DNA from: Micromonospora sp. NBC_00421
GTDB lineage: Bacteria; Actinomycetota; Actinomycetes; Mycobacteriales; Micromonosporaceae
NCBI RefSeq assembly: GCF_036017915.1
Contig: NZ_CP107929.1
Coordinates: 2,821,501 to 2,885,500 of the forward strand
Direction of reading: 5' to 3'
DNA length: 64,000 nt
Numbering within the stretch: the stretch's first letter is position 1; every line of letters begins with the position of its first letter. Of this stretch, positions 48,165 to 59,100 are shown piece after piece. The notes beneath the pieces were generated by a model. That model was not told where the DNA came from and searched no databases. It saw nothing but the letters and a program-made list of their open reading frames with translations. The position numbers and the translations under genes were made by a program.

Positions 48165-51100
48165 ATGAGTAGCGCACCGTACACGCGTGACCTGATCCTG
48201 GTCGTCAATCCCGTCGGCATCCTCGAACCCGGCCCACGGATCACGGCGGCCACCGCCACCGGCGGCGGACTGGGCGTCATCGACCTGGCCACCGGCGACG
48301 ACTGGGTGTTGCGGGCGCTCACCCGGGCCGTCGACTGGTCACCCACCCCGATCGGCATCCGGGTGCCGGCGGGGTGCCGGGCCACCCCCGCTGAAGTGGA
48401 GCGTGCCTCGTCCGGCCGGGTGGACCTGGTCGTGGTCGAACCGGCCAGCCCCTGGCCACTGGCCGAGATCACCGCACACCACCGGGTGCTCGTGGAGGTG
48501 ACCAGCCGGGCCGAGGCCCACGCCGCAGCGGCGGCCGGCGCACACGGGCTGATCGCCCGGGGCATGGAGGCCGGCGGGCGGGTCGGTGAGCTCAGCTCCT
48601 TCGTCCTGCTCCAGCAGCTCGTCGCCGACGACACCCTCGACCTGCCGGTCTGGGTGGCCGGCGGGATCGGCCCGCGTACCGCCGGCGCCTGCCTGGTCGG
48701 CGGCGCGGCCGGCGTCGTCCTGGACACCCAGCTCGCCCTGATGCCCGAGTCGGAACTGCCGGCGGACGTCCAGGCGGTGATCCGGCGGATGGACGGCTCG
48801 GAGACCGTCCTGCGCGGCGGGATGCGGGGCATCCGCCGGGGCGGCCCGCACCAGGCGGACGCGGAACTGCTGCCCGTCGGCCAGGACGGTTGGCTGGCGG
48901 CTGCCTTCGCCGACCGTTGGCCGGACACCGCCACCGCCGTCCGGGGCATGCGCGCCGCGATGCTCGACGCCGTCGACGACCCGGCCGCCGCCGACCTGCT
49001 CCAGCCCGGCGCTCCCCTCGCGGCGGCCCTCGGGGTGCGGGTGCCCGTCGCCCAGGGTCCGATGACCCGGGTCAGCGACGAGGCCTCCTTCGCCGCCGCC
49101 GTCGCCGACGGTGGCGCACTGCCGTTCGTCGCGCTCGCCCTCAACTCGGCTGACCAGTGCCGCCGGCTGCTCACCGAGACCGCCGCCCGGCTCGGTGACC
49201 GGCCCTGGGGCGTCGGGGTGCTCGGCTTCGCCCCCGAGGAGCTGCGCGCCGCACAACTGGAGGTCATCCGCGAGATCCGGCCCGCCTGCGCGATCATCGC
49301 CGGAGGCCGGCCGCCGCAGGCGCGTGCCCTGGAGGAGCAGGGGATCAGCACCTTCCTGCACGTGCCCTCGCCCGGCCTGCTGCGCCAGTTCCTGCGCTCC
49401 GGGGCCCGCAAGTTCATCTTCGAAGGGGCCGAGTGCGGCGGGCACGTGGGGCCCCGCGCGAGCTTCCCGCTGTGGGAGGCCCAACTGGCGGTGCTCGACG
49501 AGTACCTGGACACCGAGCCCACCGCCGGCGCGCAGCTACAGATCTTCTTCGCCGGTGGGGTGCACGACGCCCGGTCGGCGGCGATGGTCGCCACGATGGC
49601 CGCGCCACTGGCCCGCCGGGGTGCCCGGATCGGCGTGCTGATGGGCACCGCCTACCTGTTCACCGCCGAGGCGGTGACCCACGGCGCGGTGCAGCCGCTG
49701 TTCCAACGCGAGGCGCTCACCGCCGAGCACACCGCACTGCTGGAGACCGCCCCCGGGCACGCCACCCGCTGCCTGCACACCCCGTTCGTCGACGACTTCC
49801 ACCAGCTGCGTACCCAGCTGGAGAGCGCCGGGGTGGAGAACCGCGAGGTGTGGGAGCAGCTGGAGCTGCTCAACGTCGGCCGGCTCCGGATCGCCAGCAA
49901 GGGCCTGCGCCGCGCCGGCGACGTCGTCGAGGCCGTCGACGAGAACGTCCAGGCCAGCGACGGGCTGTTCATGGCCGGTCAGGTCGCCGTGCTGCGGAAC
50001 ACCGCCACCACGGTCGCCGCGCTGCACGACGAGGTCACCACCGAGGTACGGGGCTTCCACGCCGACCGGCTCGACGCCCTGCGGGCCCGACTCGCGCCAC
50101 CGGCCGTCGAGATCGGACACGCGCCCGCCCCGCTGGACATCGCCATCGTCGGAATGGCCTGCATGCTGCCCGGCTCCCCCGACCTGGACAGCTTCTGGCA
50201 GACCGTGCTCAGCGGCGCCGACACGGTCACCGAGGTCCCCGCCGACAGGTGGGACGCCGACCACTACTACGCCCCCGAGGTCGGGCCGGGGCAGACCGGC
50301 CGGATCAGCGTCTCCAAGTGGGGCGGGTTCATCGAGCCGGTACCCTTCGACGCCATCGGTTACGGCATCCCGCCGGCCGCGCTGAGCAGCATCGACCCCA
50401 CCCAACTGCTCGCCCTGGAGGTCTCCCACCGGGCTCTCGTCGACGCCGGCTACGCCTACGACGCCCCCGGCGCCGACCACGCCCGCACCGGCGTGGTGTT
50501 CGGCGCGGAGGCGGGCAGCGACATGGGGCACGCCCAGACCCTGCGCACCATGCTCCCGGCCTACCTCGGCGAGGTGCCCGAGCAGATGCAGGAGCTGCTG
50601 CCCACGGTCACCGAGGACAGCTTCCCCGGTGTGCTGGCCAACGTGATCGCCGGCCGGGTCGCCAACCGGCTCGACCTGGGCGGGCCGAACTACACCATCG
50701 ACGCCGCCTGCGCCTCGTCCCTGGCCGCGATGGACGCCGCCTGCAAGGAACTGGTCAGCGGCGACAGCGACCTGATGATCTGTGGTGGGGCCGACCTGCA
50801 CAACGGGGTCAACGACTACCTGATGTTCACCTCCGCGCACGCGCTCTCCCCCACCGGCCGGTCCCGCCCGTTCGACAGCACCGGTGACGGGATCGCGCTC
50901 GGCGAGGGCGTCGCCTGCGTCGTACTCAAGCGGTTGGCAGACGCCGAACGCGACGGCGACCGGATCTACGGCGTGATCAAGGGGCTCGGCGGGGCCAGTG
51001 ACGGGCGGGCCCTCGGCCTGACCGCGCCACGCCCCGAAGGGCAGCGACGGGCCCTGGACCGGGCCTACCACCGCAGCGGCGTCTCGCCGCGGGAGGTGGG

Positions 51101-54100
51101 CCTGGTGGAGGCGCACGGCACCGGCACCGTGGTCGGCGACCGCACCGAACTGGAGACGCTGACCCGGATGTTCGTCGACGCCGGCGCCGCGCCGGGTGGC
51201 TGCGCACTGGGCTCGGTGAAGTCCCAGATCGGGCACACCAAGTGCGCCGCCGGGCTGGCCGGGCTGATCAAGGCGACACTCGCCCTCTACCACGGCGTCC
51301 GACCCCCGACCATCCACCTGGAACGGCCCAACCCGGCCTGGCACCCGCAGCAGAGCCCGTTCGCGTTCTTCACCGAGGCCCGCCCGTGGCCGGCACCGGC
51401 TGCCGAACGGATCGCCGGGGTCAGCGCCTTCGGCTTCGGCGGCACCAACTTCCACGTCGTGCTCGGCGCGTACCCGAACGCGCCGGAGCCCCGGCACGCG
51501 CAACGGATCTGGCCGGCGGAGCTGTTCTGCTTCCGGGGCACCGACCGGGCCGCCGCCCACCAACCGATCCGACAGCTGCTGGAGAGCCTGACCGGCGACC
51601 AGGCCCGGGACCGGCCGGGCCGGCTCGCCGAACTGGCCGCGTCGGTCGCCGCCAGGGCCGCCAACCGGCCCGGAGCCACCCAGGTCGCCGTGGTCGCCCG
51701 GGACCTGACCGAACTGGAGACCCTGCTGCACCGGGCCCTGGCCGGCGAGCACGACCCGACCCGGGGCCTGGTCCAGCCGACCGGGACCGACCCGGTGGAG
51801 CCGGGTCAGCTGGCGTTCCTCTTCCCCGGGCAGGGCAGCCAGCGCCCCGGCGCTCTCGGCGAACTCTTCGTCGCCTTCCCCGAACTGCGGCACTACCTCG
51901 AACTCGACAGGGCGGCGGCGGGGCTGCTCTTCCCGCCGGCAGCCTTCGACCAGGACTCCCGACGCGCCCAGGAGGACCGGGTACGCGACACCCGGATCGC
52001 CCAACCCGTGCTCGGCATCGGCGGCCTCGCCATGGACCACCTGCTGCGCCGGCTCGGGGTCCGCCCCGACATGACCGCCGGCCACAGCTACGGCGAACTC
52101 GTCGGCCTCTGCGTGGCCGGGGCGTTCGACGCGGCCACCCTGCTCGACCTCAGCCGGGAACGGGCGGCGGCCATCCTCGACGCCTGTGGCGAGGACCCGG
52201 GCACCATGGCGGCGGTCAACGCCACCGCCGACCAGGTCGCCCAGGTGCTCGCCGCCGCAAGCCTCACCAGCGAGGTGGTGCTGGCCAACCGCAACGCCCC
52301 GCTACAGGTGGTGCTCTCCGGCCCGACCGCGAAGGTGCGGGCGGCGGTGGTCGCGCTCAAGGAGGCCGGCCTCTCCGCCCGGGCCATCCCGGTGGCCTGT
52401 GCCTTCCACAGCCCGGTGGTGGCCGGCGCGGTGGAGACCTTCGCCGAGGTGCTCGCCGCCCGGCCGATCGCCGAACCGCGCATCCCGGTCTGGTCGAACC
52501 TGACCGCCGCACCGTACTCCGGCGACGCCGACCAGGTCCGCCACCACCTCGCCGAGCAGATCGGCGCACCGGTCCGCTTCGTCGAGCAGATCGAGGCGAT
52601 GTACGCCGCCGGTGCCCGAATGTTCGTCGAGGTCGGCCCCGGTCAGGTGTTGAGCCGCCTGGTGCAGGCGGTGCTCGGCGACCGACCGCACCAGACGGTC
52701 ACCTGCGAACGCGGCCCGGTCGACGGGCTGCGCGGATTCCTGATCTCGGTCGCCGAACTCGCCTGCGCCGGTGTTCCGGTCCGCCCCGACTGGCTGTTCC
52801 ACGGTCGGGTCGCGGACCACACCGGCACCACCGCACCGACCCGTCGTCCGCTCTGGACGGTCGACGGCCAACTCGTCCGGGACCAGCACGGCAACTGTCT
52901 TCCCGGTGGCATGACCCCACCCCGACGGATCAAGGAGTTGTCGATGACCCCCGCCAACGGCACCGCCACCACCCCCGGCACCGCCACCGGCACCGTCAGC
53001 ACCCCCGCACCGGTGACCGCCCGGGACATCCACGCCGGCGGCGAACCCGCACCGGCGGCTGTCCGGGACATCCGCGGCGAGCTGCTCAGTGAGTATCTGC
53101 GCACCACCCGGGAGATGATCGCCACCCAGCGGGACGTGATGCTCGCCTTCCTCGGCGACCCGGGCGGCCCACCGAACCCGCCGGTCGGGCAGCCGACCGG
53201 GACCTACCGGGTCGAGGGGTACGCGGCACTGCCTCCCGGGCCGACGTCCACCCCCGCCCCGGTCGCGACGCCCACCCCCGCCGCCAGGCCCGCCGTGGCA
53301 CCGGCCCCCCGGCCCGCCATCGCCCCGACGCCGGCACCGGCACCGGCACCGATGCCCACCAGGACGGCGACCAACGGCGGCACGGCGGTGGCCACGGCGC
53401 CGGCCCCGACGATCACCCGGCCGGCCCCGGTCGCTCCGGACGTCGTGCCCGTCTCCCCTGCGGTCGGCGGTGTCGTCGCGCCCCCCGCCCCGGCCGTCGT
53501 CGCGCCCGCCGCCCCGGCCGGTCCGGGCATCGCCGAGTTCCAGCAGGCGATCCTCGCCGTGCTCAGCGAGCGCACCGGCTACCCCGTCGACCTCATCGAA
53601 CTCGACCTCGACCTCGAAGCCGACCTCTCCATCGACTCCATCAAACGCGCCGAAGTCGCCGGCGAAGTCGCCCAACGCCTCTCCCTCTCCGTCGAAGGCG
53701 ACGAAAGCGAACTCGAAGACCTCGTCAAAGCCCGCACCGTCCGCGCCATGGTCACCTGGCTCGACCAGAAGATGAGCACCACGGTCACCGCCACCGCGAC
53801 GCTCACCGCCGCGCTCCCCTCCGGCGACCAGGTCGGCGTCACCGCAGCCGACTTCCAGCAGGCGATCCTCGCGGTGCTCAGCGAGCGCACCGGCTACCCC
53901 GTCGACCTCATCGAGCCCGACCTCGACCTCGAAGCCGACCTCTCCATCGACTCCATCAAACGCGCCGAAGTCGCCGGCGAAGTCGCCCAACGCCTCTCCC
54001 TCTCCGTCGAAGGCGACGAAAGCGAACTCGAAGACCTCGTCAAAGCCCGCACCGTCCGCGCCATGGTCACCTGGCTCGACCAGAAGATGAGCGGCACCAT

Positions 54101-56057
54101 CCACGTCTCGGCCACCACGACCGGCCCGCTGACGCCCACCCCCGCCCCGGCGCTCCCGGCCGCCCCCATCGGAATGCCCACCGGGATGCCCGCCGCCGCC
54201 CCCGCCGGGGCGACCGCGGCCACCGGCACCAGCCTGGCGGACTTCCAGCAGGCGATCCTCACCGTGCTCAGCGAGCGCACCGGCTACCCCGTCGACCTCA
54301 TCGAACTCGACCTCGACCTCGAAGCCGACCTCTCCATCGACTCCATCAAACGCGCCGAAGTCGCCGGCGAAGTCGCCCAACGCCTCTCCCTCTCCGTCGA
54401 AGGCGACGAAAGCGAACTCGAAGACCTCGTCAAAGCCCGCACCGTCCGCGCCATGGTCACCTGGCTCGACCAGAAGATGAGCACCACGGTCACCGCCACC
54501 CTGACCACGACGGTGGCCGCCACCCCGGCCGTCGCCACGCCGGCCGCCGTCACCGCCGCGCCAGCCGCGCCCGTCACCGCCGCACCCGCCGGGGTCGGGG
54601 TGGGGATCGCGCCGAAGCGGCTGGTCGCCCGGGAGAGCGTCGACGCCGGGCAGAGCACCCCGGCGACAGTCCTCGCCGGACTGCGGTTCCTGATCACCGG
54701 GGGCGGCCCGGTCGGGGCGTACCTGGCCGAACTGCTCGGCGCGCACGGTGCCGGCGGCCAGCTCGGGGTGCTCGACAGCGAGCAGGCCGACCAGGGATTC
54801 GACGGTGTGCTGGTGCTCGACGGGCTGACCAACCTCGACGAGCCGTTGCTGCCCGACGTGTTCCCGCTGTTGCAACGGGCGCTGGCCGCCGGGCCGCGCT
54901 GGTTGCTCGCCGCCGGGGCGCAGGACGTCACCGGAGCGGCCGACGGCATGCCCGGCCTGTTCCGTACGATCGCCCGCGAGTACCCGGGCCTGACCGCCCG
55001 TTTCGTGGCGGTGGATCCGGCGGCGACGCCGGACGTCCTCGCCCGGCAGCTGCTCGACGAACTGCTCACCGCCTCCGACGCCCCGGTGGTCGCCCGGCGT
55101 GGTGCCGACCGGTACGTCGCCGACCTGATCCCGGTCGAGCTGGGCGCGCTGGCCGCCGGGGGTGCCGGTCCGGCAGGTGACGGGGTGTCCGAGGCCGCCG
55201 CGATCGGCCTGGAACGCGACTCGGTGGTGGTGCTGATCGGTGGGGCGCGGGGCATCACCCCGTGGTTCGCCCGGGCGCTCGCCTCGGCCACCGGCTGCCG
55301 CATCGAGCTGGTCGGCCGTACCCCGCTGCCGGCCGGCCCGGAGGACGCGGAGCTGGCTGCCGCCGGAGACCGGGCCGCGCTGGTCGGGGTGCTGGCCCGG
55401 CGCGGGGCGTCCTCGCCGGCCGAGATCTCCCGGACCGCGCAGGCCATCCTGGCGGCCCGGGAGGTGAGCGCGACCATCGCCGAGCTGACCGAGCTGGGCG
55501 GCGAGGTCCGCTACCACACCCTGGACGTCCGGGACGAAGCGGCGACCCGGCGGTTGCTGGCCGACATCCACGCCGAGCACGGCCGCCTGGACGGGGTGGT
55601 CTACGCGGCGGGCATCATCGAGGACAAGCTGATCGCCGAGAAGGACCCGGCGTCGTTCACCCGGGTCTTCGACACCAAGGTCGACGGCGCGCGTGGGCTG
55701 CTGGCCGGCCTCGACGCGCTGCCCACCGCGCCGCGCTTCGTGGTCTTCTTCGGCAGCATCGCCGCCGCCTACGGCAACCGGGGACAGGCCGACTACGCGG
55801 CGGCCAACGACGCCCTGGACGCCATCGGCACCCGCTACGCGGCCCGGACCGGGGTGCGCTGCCTGACCGTGCACTGGGGACCGTGGGCCCCGGGCGTCGG
55901 CCACGGCGGCATGGTCACCGCCGAGCTGAGCCGGGAGTACGCCCGGCGCGGCATCGGCCTGATCGACCCTGAGGAGGGCGCGCTGGCCCTGCTGCGCGAG
56001 CTGGCCTGGGCCGACGCTTCGGTCACCTCGGTCGTCTACACCGCCTCCGGGTGGTGA
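48165..56057 (+). CDS. Multidomain PKS A: NMO-NMO-KS-AT-ACP-ACP-ACP-KR (PUFA/hglE-like)
   Basis: 2630 aa. Domains in order: a nitronate-monooxygenase/PfaD-like barrel (about 5-255; GLIARGMEAGGRVG, VWVAGGIG); a second such barrel (about 290-620; VPVAQGPMTRVSD, EGAECGGHVGP); KS (about 659-1100; active Cys about 849 in DAACASS, His in EAHGTGT and KSQIGHT); AT (about 1215-1500; FPGQGSQ, nucleophile Ser about 1308 in GHSYGE); Ala/Pro-rich linker; three ACPs with carrier Ser about 1825, 1930 and 2060 (LSIDSIK); and a KR (about 2355-2620; GGARGITPWFA, ADYAAAND) with a degenerate half before it. Only barrel 2 keeps the catalytic His. ATG 48165 has GGGAG upstream. Iterative chain-building enzyme; barrel 2 likely supplies enoyl reduction. 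Confidence 0.9.
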   Translation: MSSAPYTRDLILVVNPVGILEPGPRITAATATGGGLGVIDLATGDDWVLRALTRAVDWSPTPIGIRVPAGCRATPAEVERASSGRVDLVVVEPASPWPLAEITAHHRVLVEVTSRAEAHAAAAAGAHGLIARGMEAGGRVGELSSFVLLQQLVADDTLDLPVWVAGGIGPRTAGACLVGGAAGVVLDTQLALMPESELPADVQAVIRRMDGSETVLRGGMRGIRRGGPHQADAELLPVGQDGWLAAAFADRWPDTATAVRGMRAAMLDAVDDPAAADLLQPGAPLAAALGVRVPVAQGPMTRVSDEASFAAAVADGGALPFVALALNSADQCRRLLTETAARLGDRPWGVGVLGFAPEELRAAQLEVIREIRPACAIIAGGRPPQARALEEQGISTFLHVPSPGLLRQFLRSGARKFIFEGAECGGHVGPRASFPLWEAQLAVLDEYLDTEPTAGAQLQIFFAGGVHDARSAAMVATMAAPLARRGARIGVLMGTAYLFTAEAVTHGAVQPLFQREALTAEHTALLETAPGHATRCLHTPFVDDFHQLRTQLESAGVENREVWEQLELLNVGRLRIASKGLRRAGDVVEAVDENVQASDGLFMAGQVAVLRNTATTVAALHDEVTTEVRGFHADRLDALRARLAPPAVEIGHAPAPLDIAIVGMACMLPGSPDLDSFWQTVLSGADTVTEVPADRWDADHYYAPEVGPGQTGRISVSKWGGFIEPVPFDAIGYGIPPAALSSIDPTQLLALEVSHRALVDAGYAYDAPGADHARTGVVFGAEAGSDMGHAQTLRTMLPAYLGEVPEQMQELLPTVTEDSFPGVLANVIAGRVANRLDLGGPNYTIDAACASSLAAMDAACKELVSGDSDLMICGGADLHNGVNDYLMFTSAHALSPTGRSRPFDSTGDGIALGEGVACVVLKRLADAERDGDRIYGVIKGLGGASDGRALGLTAPRPEGQRRALDRAYHRSGVSPREVGLVEAHGTGTVVGDRTELETLTRMFVDAGAAPGGCALGSVKSQIGHTKCAAGLAGLIKATLALYHGVRPPTIHLERPNPAWHPQQSPFAFFTEARPWPAPAAERIAGVSAFGFGGTNFHVVLGAYPNAPEPRHAQRIWPAELFCFRGTDRAAAHQPIRQLLESLTGDQARDRPGRLAELAASVAARAANRPGATQVAVVARDLTELETLLHRALAGEHDPTRGLVQPTGTDPVEPGQLAFLFPGQGSQRPGALGELFVAFPELRHYLELDRAAAGLLFPPAAFDQDSRRAQEDRVRDTRIAQPVLGIGGLAMDHLLRRLGVRPDMTAGHSYGELVGLCVAGAFDAATLLDLSRERAAAILDACGEDPGTMAAVNATADQVAQVLAAASLTSEVVLANRNAPLQVVLSGPTAKVRAAVVALKEAGLSARAIPVACAFHSPVVAGAVETFAEVLAARPIAEPRIPVWSNLTAAPYSGDADQVRHHLAEQIGAPVRFVEQIEAMYAAGARMFVEVGPGQVLSRLVQAVLGDRPHQTVTCERGPVDGLRGFLISVAELACAGVPVRPDWLFHGRVADHTGTTAPTRRPLWTVDGQLVRDQHGNCLPGGMTPPRRIKELSMTPANGTATTPGTATGTVSTPAPVTARDIHAGGEPAPAAVRDIRGELLSEYLRTTREMIATQRDVMLAFLGDPGGPPNPPVGQPTGTYRVEGYAALPPGPTSTPAPVATPTPAARPAVAPAPRPAIAPTPAPAPAPMPTRTATNGGTAVATAPAPTITRPAPVAPDVVPVSPAVGGVVAPPAPAVVAPAAPAGPGIAEFQQAILAVLSERTGYPVDLIELDLDLEADLSIDSIKRAEVAGEVAQRLSLSVEGDESELEDLVKARTVRAMVTWLDQKMSTTVTATATLTAALPSGDQVGVTAADFQQAILAVLSERTGYPVDLIEPDLDLEADLSIDSIKRAEVAGEVAQRLSLSVEGDESELEDLVKARTVRAMVTWLDQKMSGTIHVSATTTGPLTPTPAPALPAAPIGMPTGMPAAAPAGATAATGTSLADFQQAILTVLSERTGYPVDLIELDLDLEADLSIDSIKRAEVAGEVAQRLSLSVEGDESELEDLVKARTVRAMVTWLDQKMSTTVTATLTTTVAATPAVATPAAVTAAPAAPVTAAPAGVGVGIAPKRLVARESVDAGQSTPATVLAGLRFLITGGGPVGAYLAELLGAHGAGGQLGVLDSEQADQGFDGVLVLDGLTNLDEPLLPDVFPLLQRALAAGPRWLLAAGAQDVTGAADGMPGLFRTIAREYPGLTARFVAVDPAATPDVLARQLLDELLTASDAPVVARRGADRYVADLIPVELGALAAGGAGPAGDGVSEAAAIGLERDSVVVLIGGARGITPWFARALASATGCRIELVGRTPLPAGPEDAELAAAGDRAALVGVLARRGASSPAEISRTAQAILAAREVSATIAELTELGGEVRYHTLDVRDEAATRRLLADIHAEHGRLDGVVYAAGIIEDKLIAEKDPASFTRVFDTKVDGARGLLAGLDALPTAPRFVVFFGSIAAAYGNRGQADYAAANDALDAIGTRYAARTGVRCLTVHWGPWAPGVGHGGMVTAELSREYARRGIGLIDPEEGALALLRELAWADASVTSVVYTASGW
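53536..54483 (+). repeat. Three near-identical ACP-coding repeats inside PKS A
   Basis: Repeats start at 53536, 53851 and 54241, each about 240 bp and almost identical in DNA; only linkers and a few bases differ (for example ELDLDL becomes EPDLDL in copy 2). Within each unit Glu is written GAA and Lys AAA almost throughout, while flanking coding sequence prefers GAG and AAG. Spacing is 315 bp, then 390 bp. Tandem ACPs are a hallmark of PUFA-type synthases. Confidence 0.92.
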
Positions 56058-56109
56058 GGGCGTCGATGTGCCGTCCCGCCCCCACCCGCCCCACCCGTCG
56101 GAGGAACCG

Positions 56110-59100
56110 ATGAACAACGGCGCCCCTGCGCCCGGCCAGATCGCGATCGTCGGGATGGCCGCCCTGATGCCCTCCGCCGGTGACCTGGAAAGTTACTGGC
56201 GCAACCTGATCAGCGGGGTCGACGCGATCACCGACGTCCCCGCGCACCGCTGGGACGAGGAGTTCTACGACCCGGAGCAGTCCCACCGGGCCGACCGGAT
56301 GTACTGCCGGCGCGGCGGATTCGTCGATGAGTACGCCACCTTCGAGCCGCTGCGCTTCGGGGTGATGCCCGCCTCCGTCGGCGACATCGAACCGGACCAG
56401 CTCATCACGTTGGAGGTGGCCGCCGCGGCGATCGACGACGCGGGCGGCGGCGACCGGCTGCCGGCCCGGGACCGGATCGGCGTCATCCTCGGCCGGGGCG
56501 GCATCCTCAGCCCCGCCCAGGCCCGCTACGCCCAGCGGGTGCGGATGTCCAGCCAGGTCGTCAGCATCCTGCGGGAGCTGATCCCCGACGTCGACCCGGC
56601 CCGGCTGGAGCTGCTGCGCAAGAAGTTCGACGAGCGGCTCGGGCCGTACCAGCCGGAGGGGACGATCGGCCTGGTGCCGAACCTGGCCGCCTCCCGGGTG
56701 GCCAACCGGCTCGACCTGCGCGGCCCGGCGTACACCATCGACGCCGCCTGCGCCTCCTCACTGATCGCCGTCGACCAGGGCATCACCGAGCTGGTCAGCG
56801 GGCGGCTGGACGCGGTGCTCGCCGGTGGCGTGCACCACGTGCACGACATCAGCTTCTGGTCGGTGTTCAACCAGCTGCGGGCGTTGTCCCGGCAGGGCGA
56901 GATCCGGCCGTTCGACGCCGCCGCCGACGGGCTGCTGATCGGCGAGGGCACCGGCGTGGTGGTGCTCAAGCGGTACGCCGACGCGGTCCGCGACGGCGAC
57001 CGGGTCTACGCGGTGATCCGGGGCAGCGGGGTGTCCAGCGACGGCAAGTCCGCCAGCATGTTCAACCCGGCGGTCTCCGGTCAGGTGCTCGCGATCAGGC
57101 GGGCCTGGGAGTCCGCCGGACTCGACCCGACCGCACCGGACGCGCTGGGGCTGCTGGAGGCGCACGGCACCGGCACCCCGACCGGGGACGCCGCCGAGCT
57201 GACCACGGTGGCCGAGGTGTTCGGCCCGTACACCGGTGGCCCCCGGCCGGTGATCGGGTCGGTGAAGTCGATGATCGGGCACACCATGCCGGCCGCCGGG
57301 GTCGCCGGTCTGATCAAGGCCGCGCTCGCGGTGCACCGGGGGGTGCTCCCGCCCACCCTGCACTGCGAGACACCCCGCAAGGAGATGGCGGCGACCCGGT
57401 TCGCGCCGATCGACACCGCCCGGCCGTGGGAGAGCGACGGACCCCGCCGGGCCGGGGTCAACGCGTTCGGCTTCGGCGGGATCAACGCCCACCTGATCAT
57501 CGAGCAGGCCCCCGTGTCGGTGGGCGAGCCGGTGGTGGCGCCGACCGCCCCGGCCGCCGGTCGCGCCGTGGTCGACGAGCCGGACCAGGTGCTCTGGCTG
57601 GCCGCGCCGGACCCGGCCGGGCTCGCCGACCTGCTGGCCCGCGACGACCACGAGGTACGCCGGCTCGGCGTCGAGCTGGCCGCCCGCTCCGGCGGTGACA
57701 CCCCGGGGTCGGCCCGGCTGGGCATCGTCAACCCGACGGACAAGCTGCTCGCGGTGGCCCGCAAGACGGTGGCCCGGGGGCAGGCGTGGCGGGGTGGGCG
57801 CGACATCTGGTTCAGCCCCCGCCCGCTGCTCGGTGCGGGCGCGGGCAAGCTCGCCTTCGTCTTCCCCGGCCTGGAGGCGGAGTTCGCCCCGCGCACCGCC
57901 GACCTGGCCGCCCACTTCGGCCTGCCGGACCGCGAGTGGTCCGCCGCCGACCTGGGCCGGCACGGTGCCGGCCTGATCGAGGTGGGCAAGCTGCTCGACG
58001 AGGCGCTGGCCCGGATCCGGGTACGACCCGACGCGGTCGCCGGGCACAGCATCGGCGAGTGGACCGCCGCCGCGGTCAGCGGTCAGATCAGCACCGCTGC
58101 GATGGACGAGTTCCTGGCCCTGTTCAACGCCGACTCGGTGGAGGTCTCCGGGTACGTCTTCGCGGCCGTCGGGGCCGGCGCCGATCTGGTCACCCCGCTG
58201 CTCGGCGACTACCCAGGGGTGGTCCTCTCGCACGACAACGCCCCGGCGCAGTCGGTGGTCAACGGCCCGGAGCCGCAGGTCGACCGGTTGGTCGAGGCGC
58301 TGCGTACCCGCAACGTGCTGTGCCAGAAGCTGCCGTTCCGGTCGGCGTTCCACACCCCCGCCTTCGCCGACGGGCTCACCTCGATCGGCGCCGCCCTGGG
58401 CCGGTGGGAGGTGCACCCGACCCGGATGCCGGTGTGGTCGGCGACCCTGCACGCCCCGTTCCCCGCCGACGAGGAGGAGGTCAACCGGATCTTCGTGCGG
58501 CACATGATGGAGCCGGTCTGGTTCCGGCAGACCGTCGAGGCGATGTACGCCGCCGGGTTCCGGGTGTTCCTCCAGGTCGGTGCCGGGCAGCTCGCCTCGC
58601 TGATCGGCGACAACCTGCGCGGGCGTGACCACCTCGCGATGCCGGTGAACACCGCGCACCGCAGCGGGCTCAACCAGCTGCGTCGGGTCGCCACCGCACT
58701 GTGGGTGGAGGGCGGTACCCCGGACCTGTCGGCGCTGGGCACTGTGGGCCGTACCCCGTCGGTGGCCGCGACCGGCGGCCCGGCTCCGGCGACGGCCACC
58801 GCCGCCGGGCCGGCGAAGTCCGCCACCGTCGCCGGGCCGGCGAAGTCCGCCGGTGGCACCGGTCGGCGTGGCCCCCGGATGAAGCTCGACCTCGGCGGGC
58901 CGCTGGTCCGCCTCGGTGCGGACGCCGCCGGCCTGCTCGGCGTGACCGCGCAGGCGAACGGGTCGACGAACGGGTCGACGCCGGTCGCCGGGAACGGCAG
59001 CGGCCGACCGCTCGTCCCCGGGCCGGACCACGGCACCACCGGTCGGAACGGCACCACCGGTCGGAACGGCGCATCGACCCGACCGGCCGCACCGACGCCG

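Noticed and set aside
53536..54483. CRISPR-like or satellite repeat
   Set aside because: The repeats are in frame, about 240 bp long and code for complete acyl carrier proteins.
52302..56117. Very long open frame (1271 codons) antisense to PKS A, and similar antisense frames across PKS B and the 1584-aa gene
   Set aside because: Produced by strong GC3 bias in the sense genes. The translations are low-complexity Gly/Arg/Val/Asp runs without domains, and they overlap well-supported genes.
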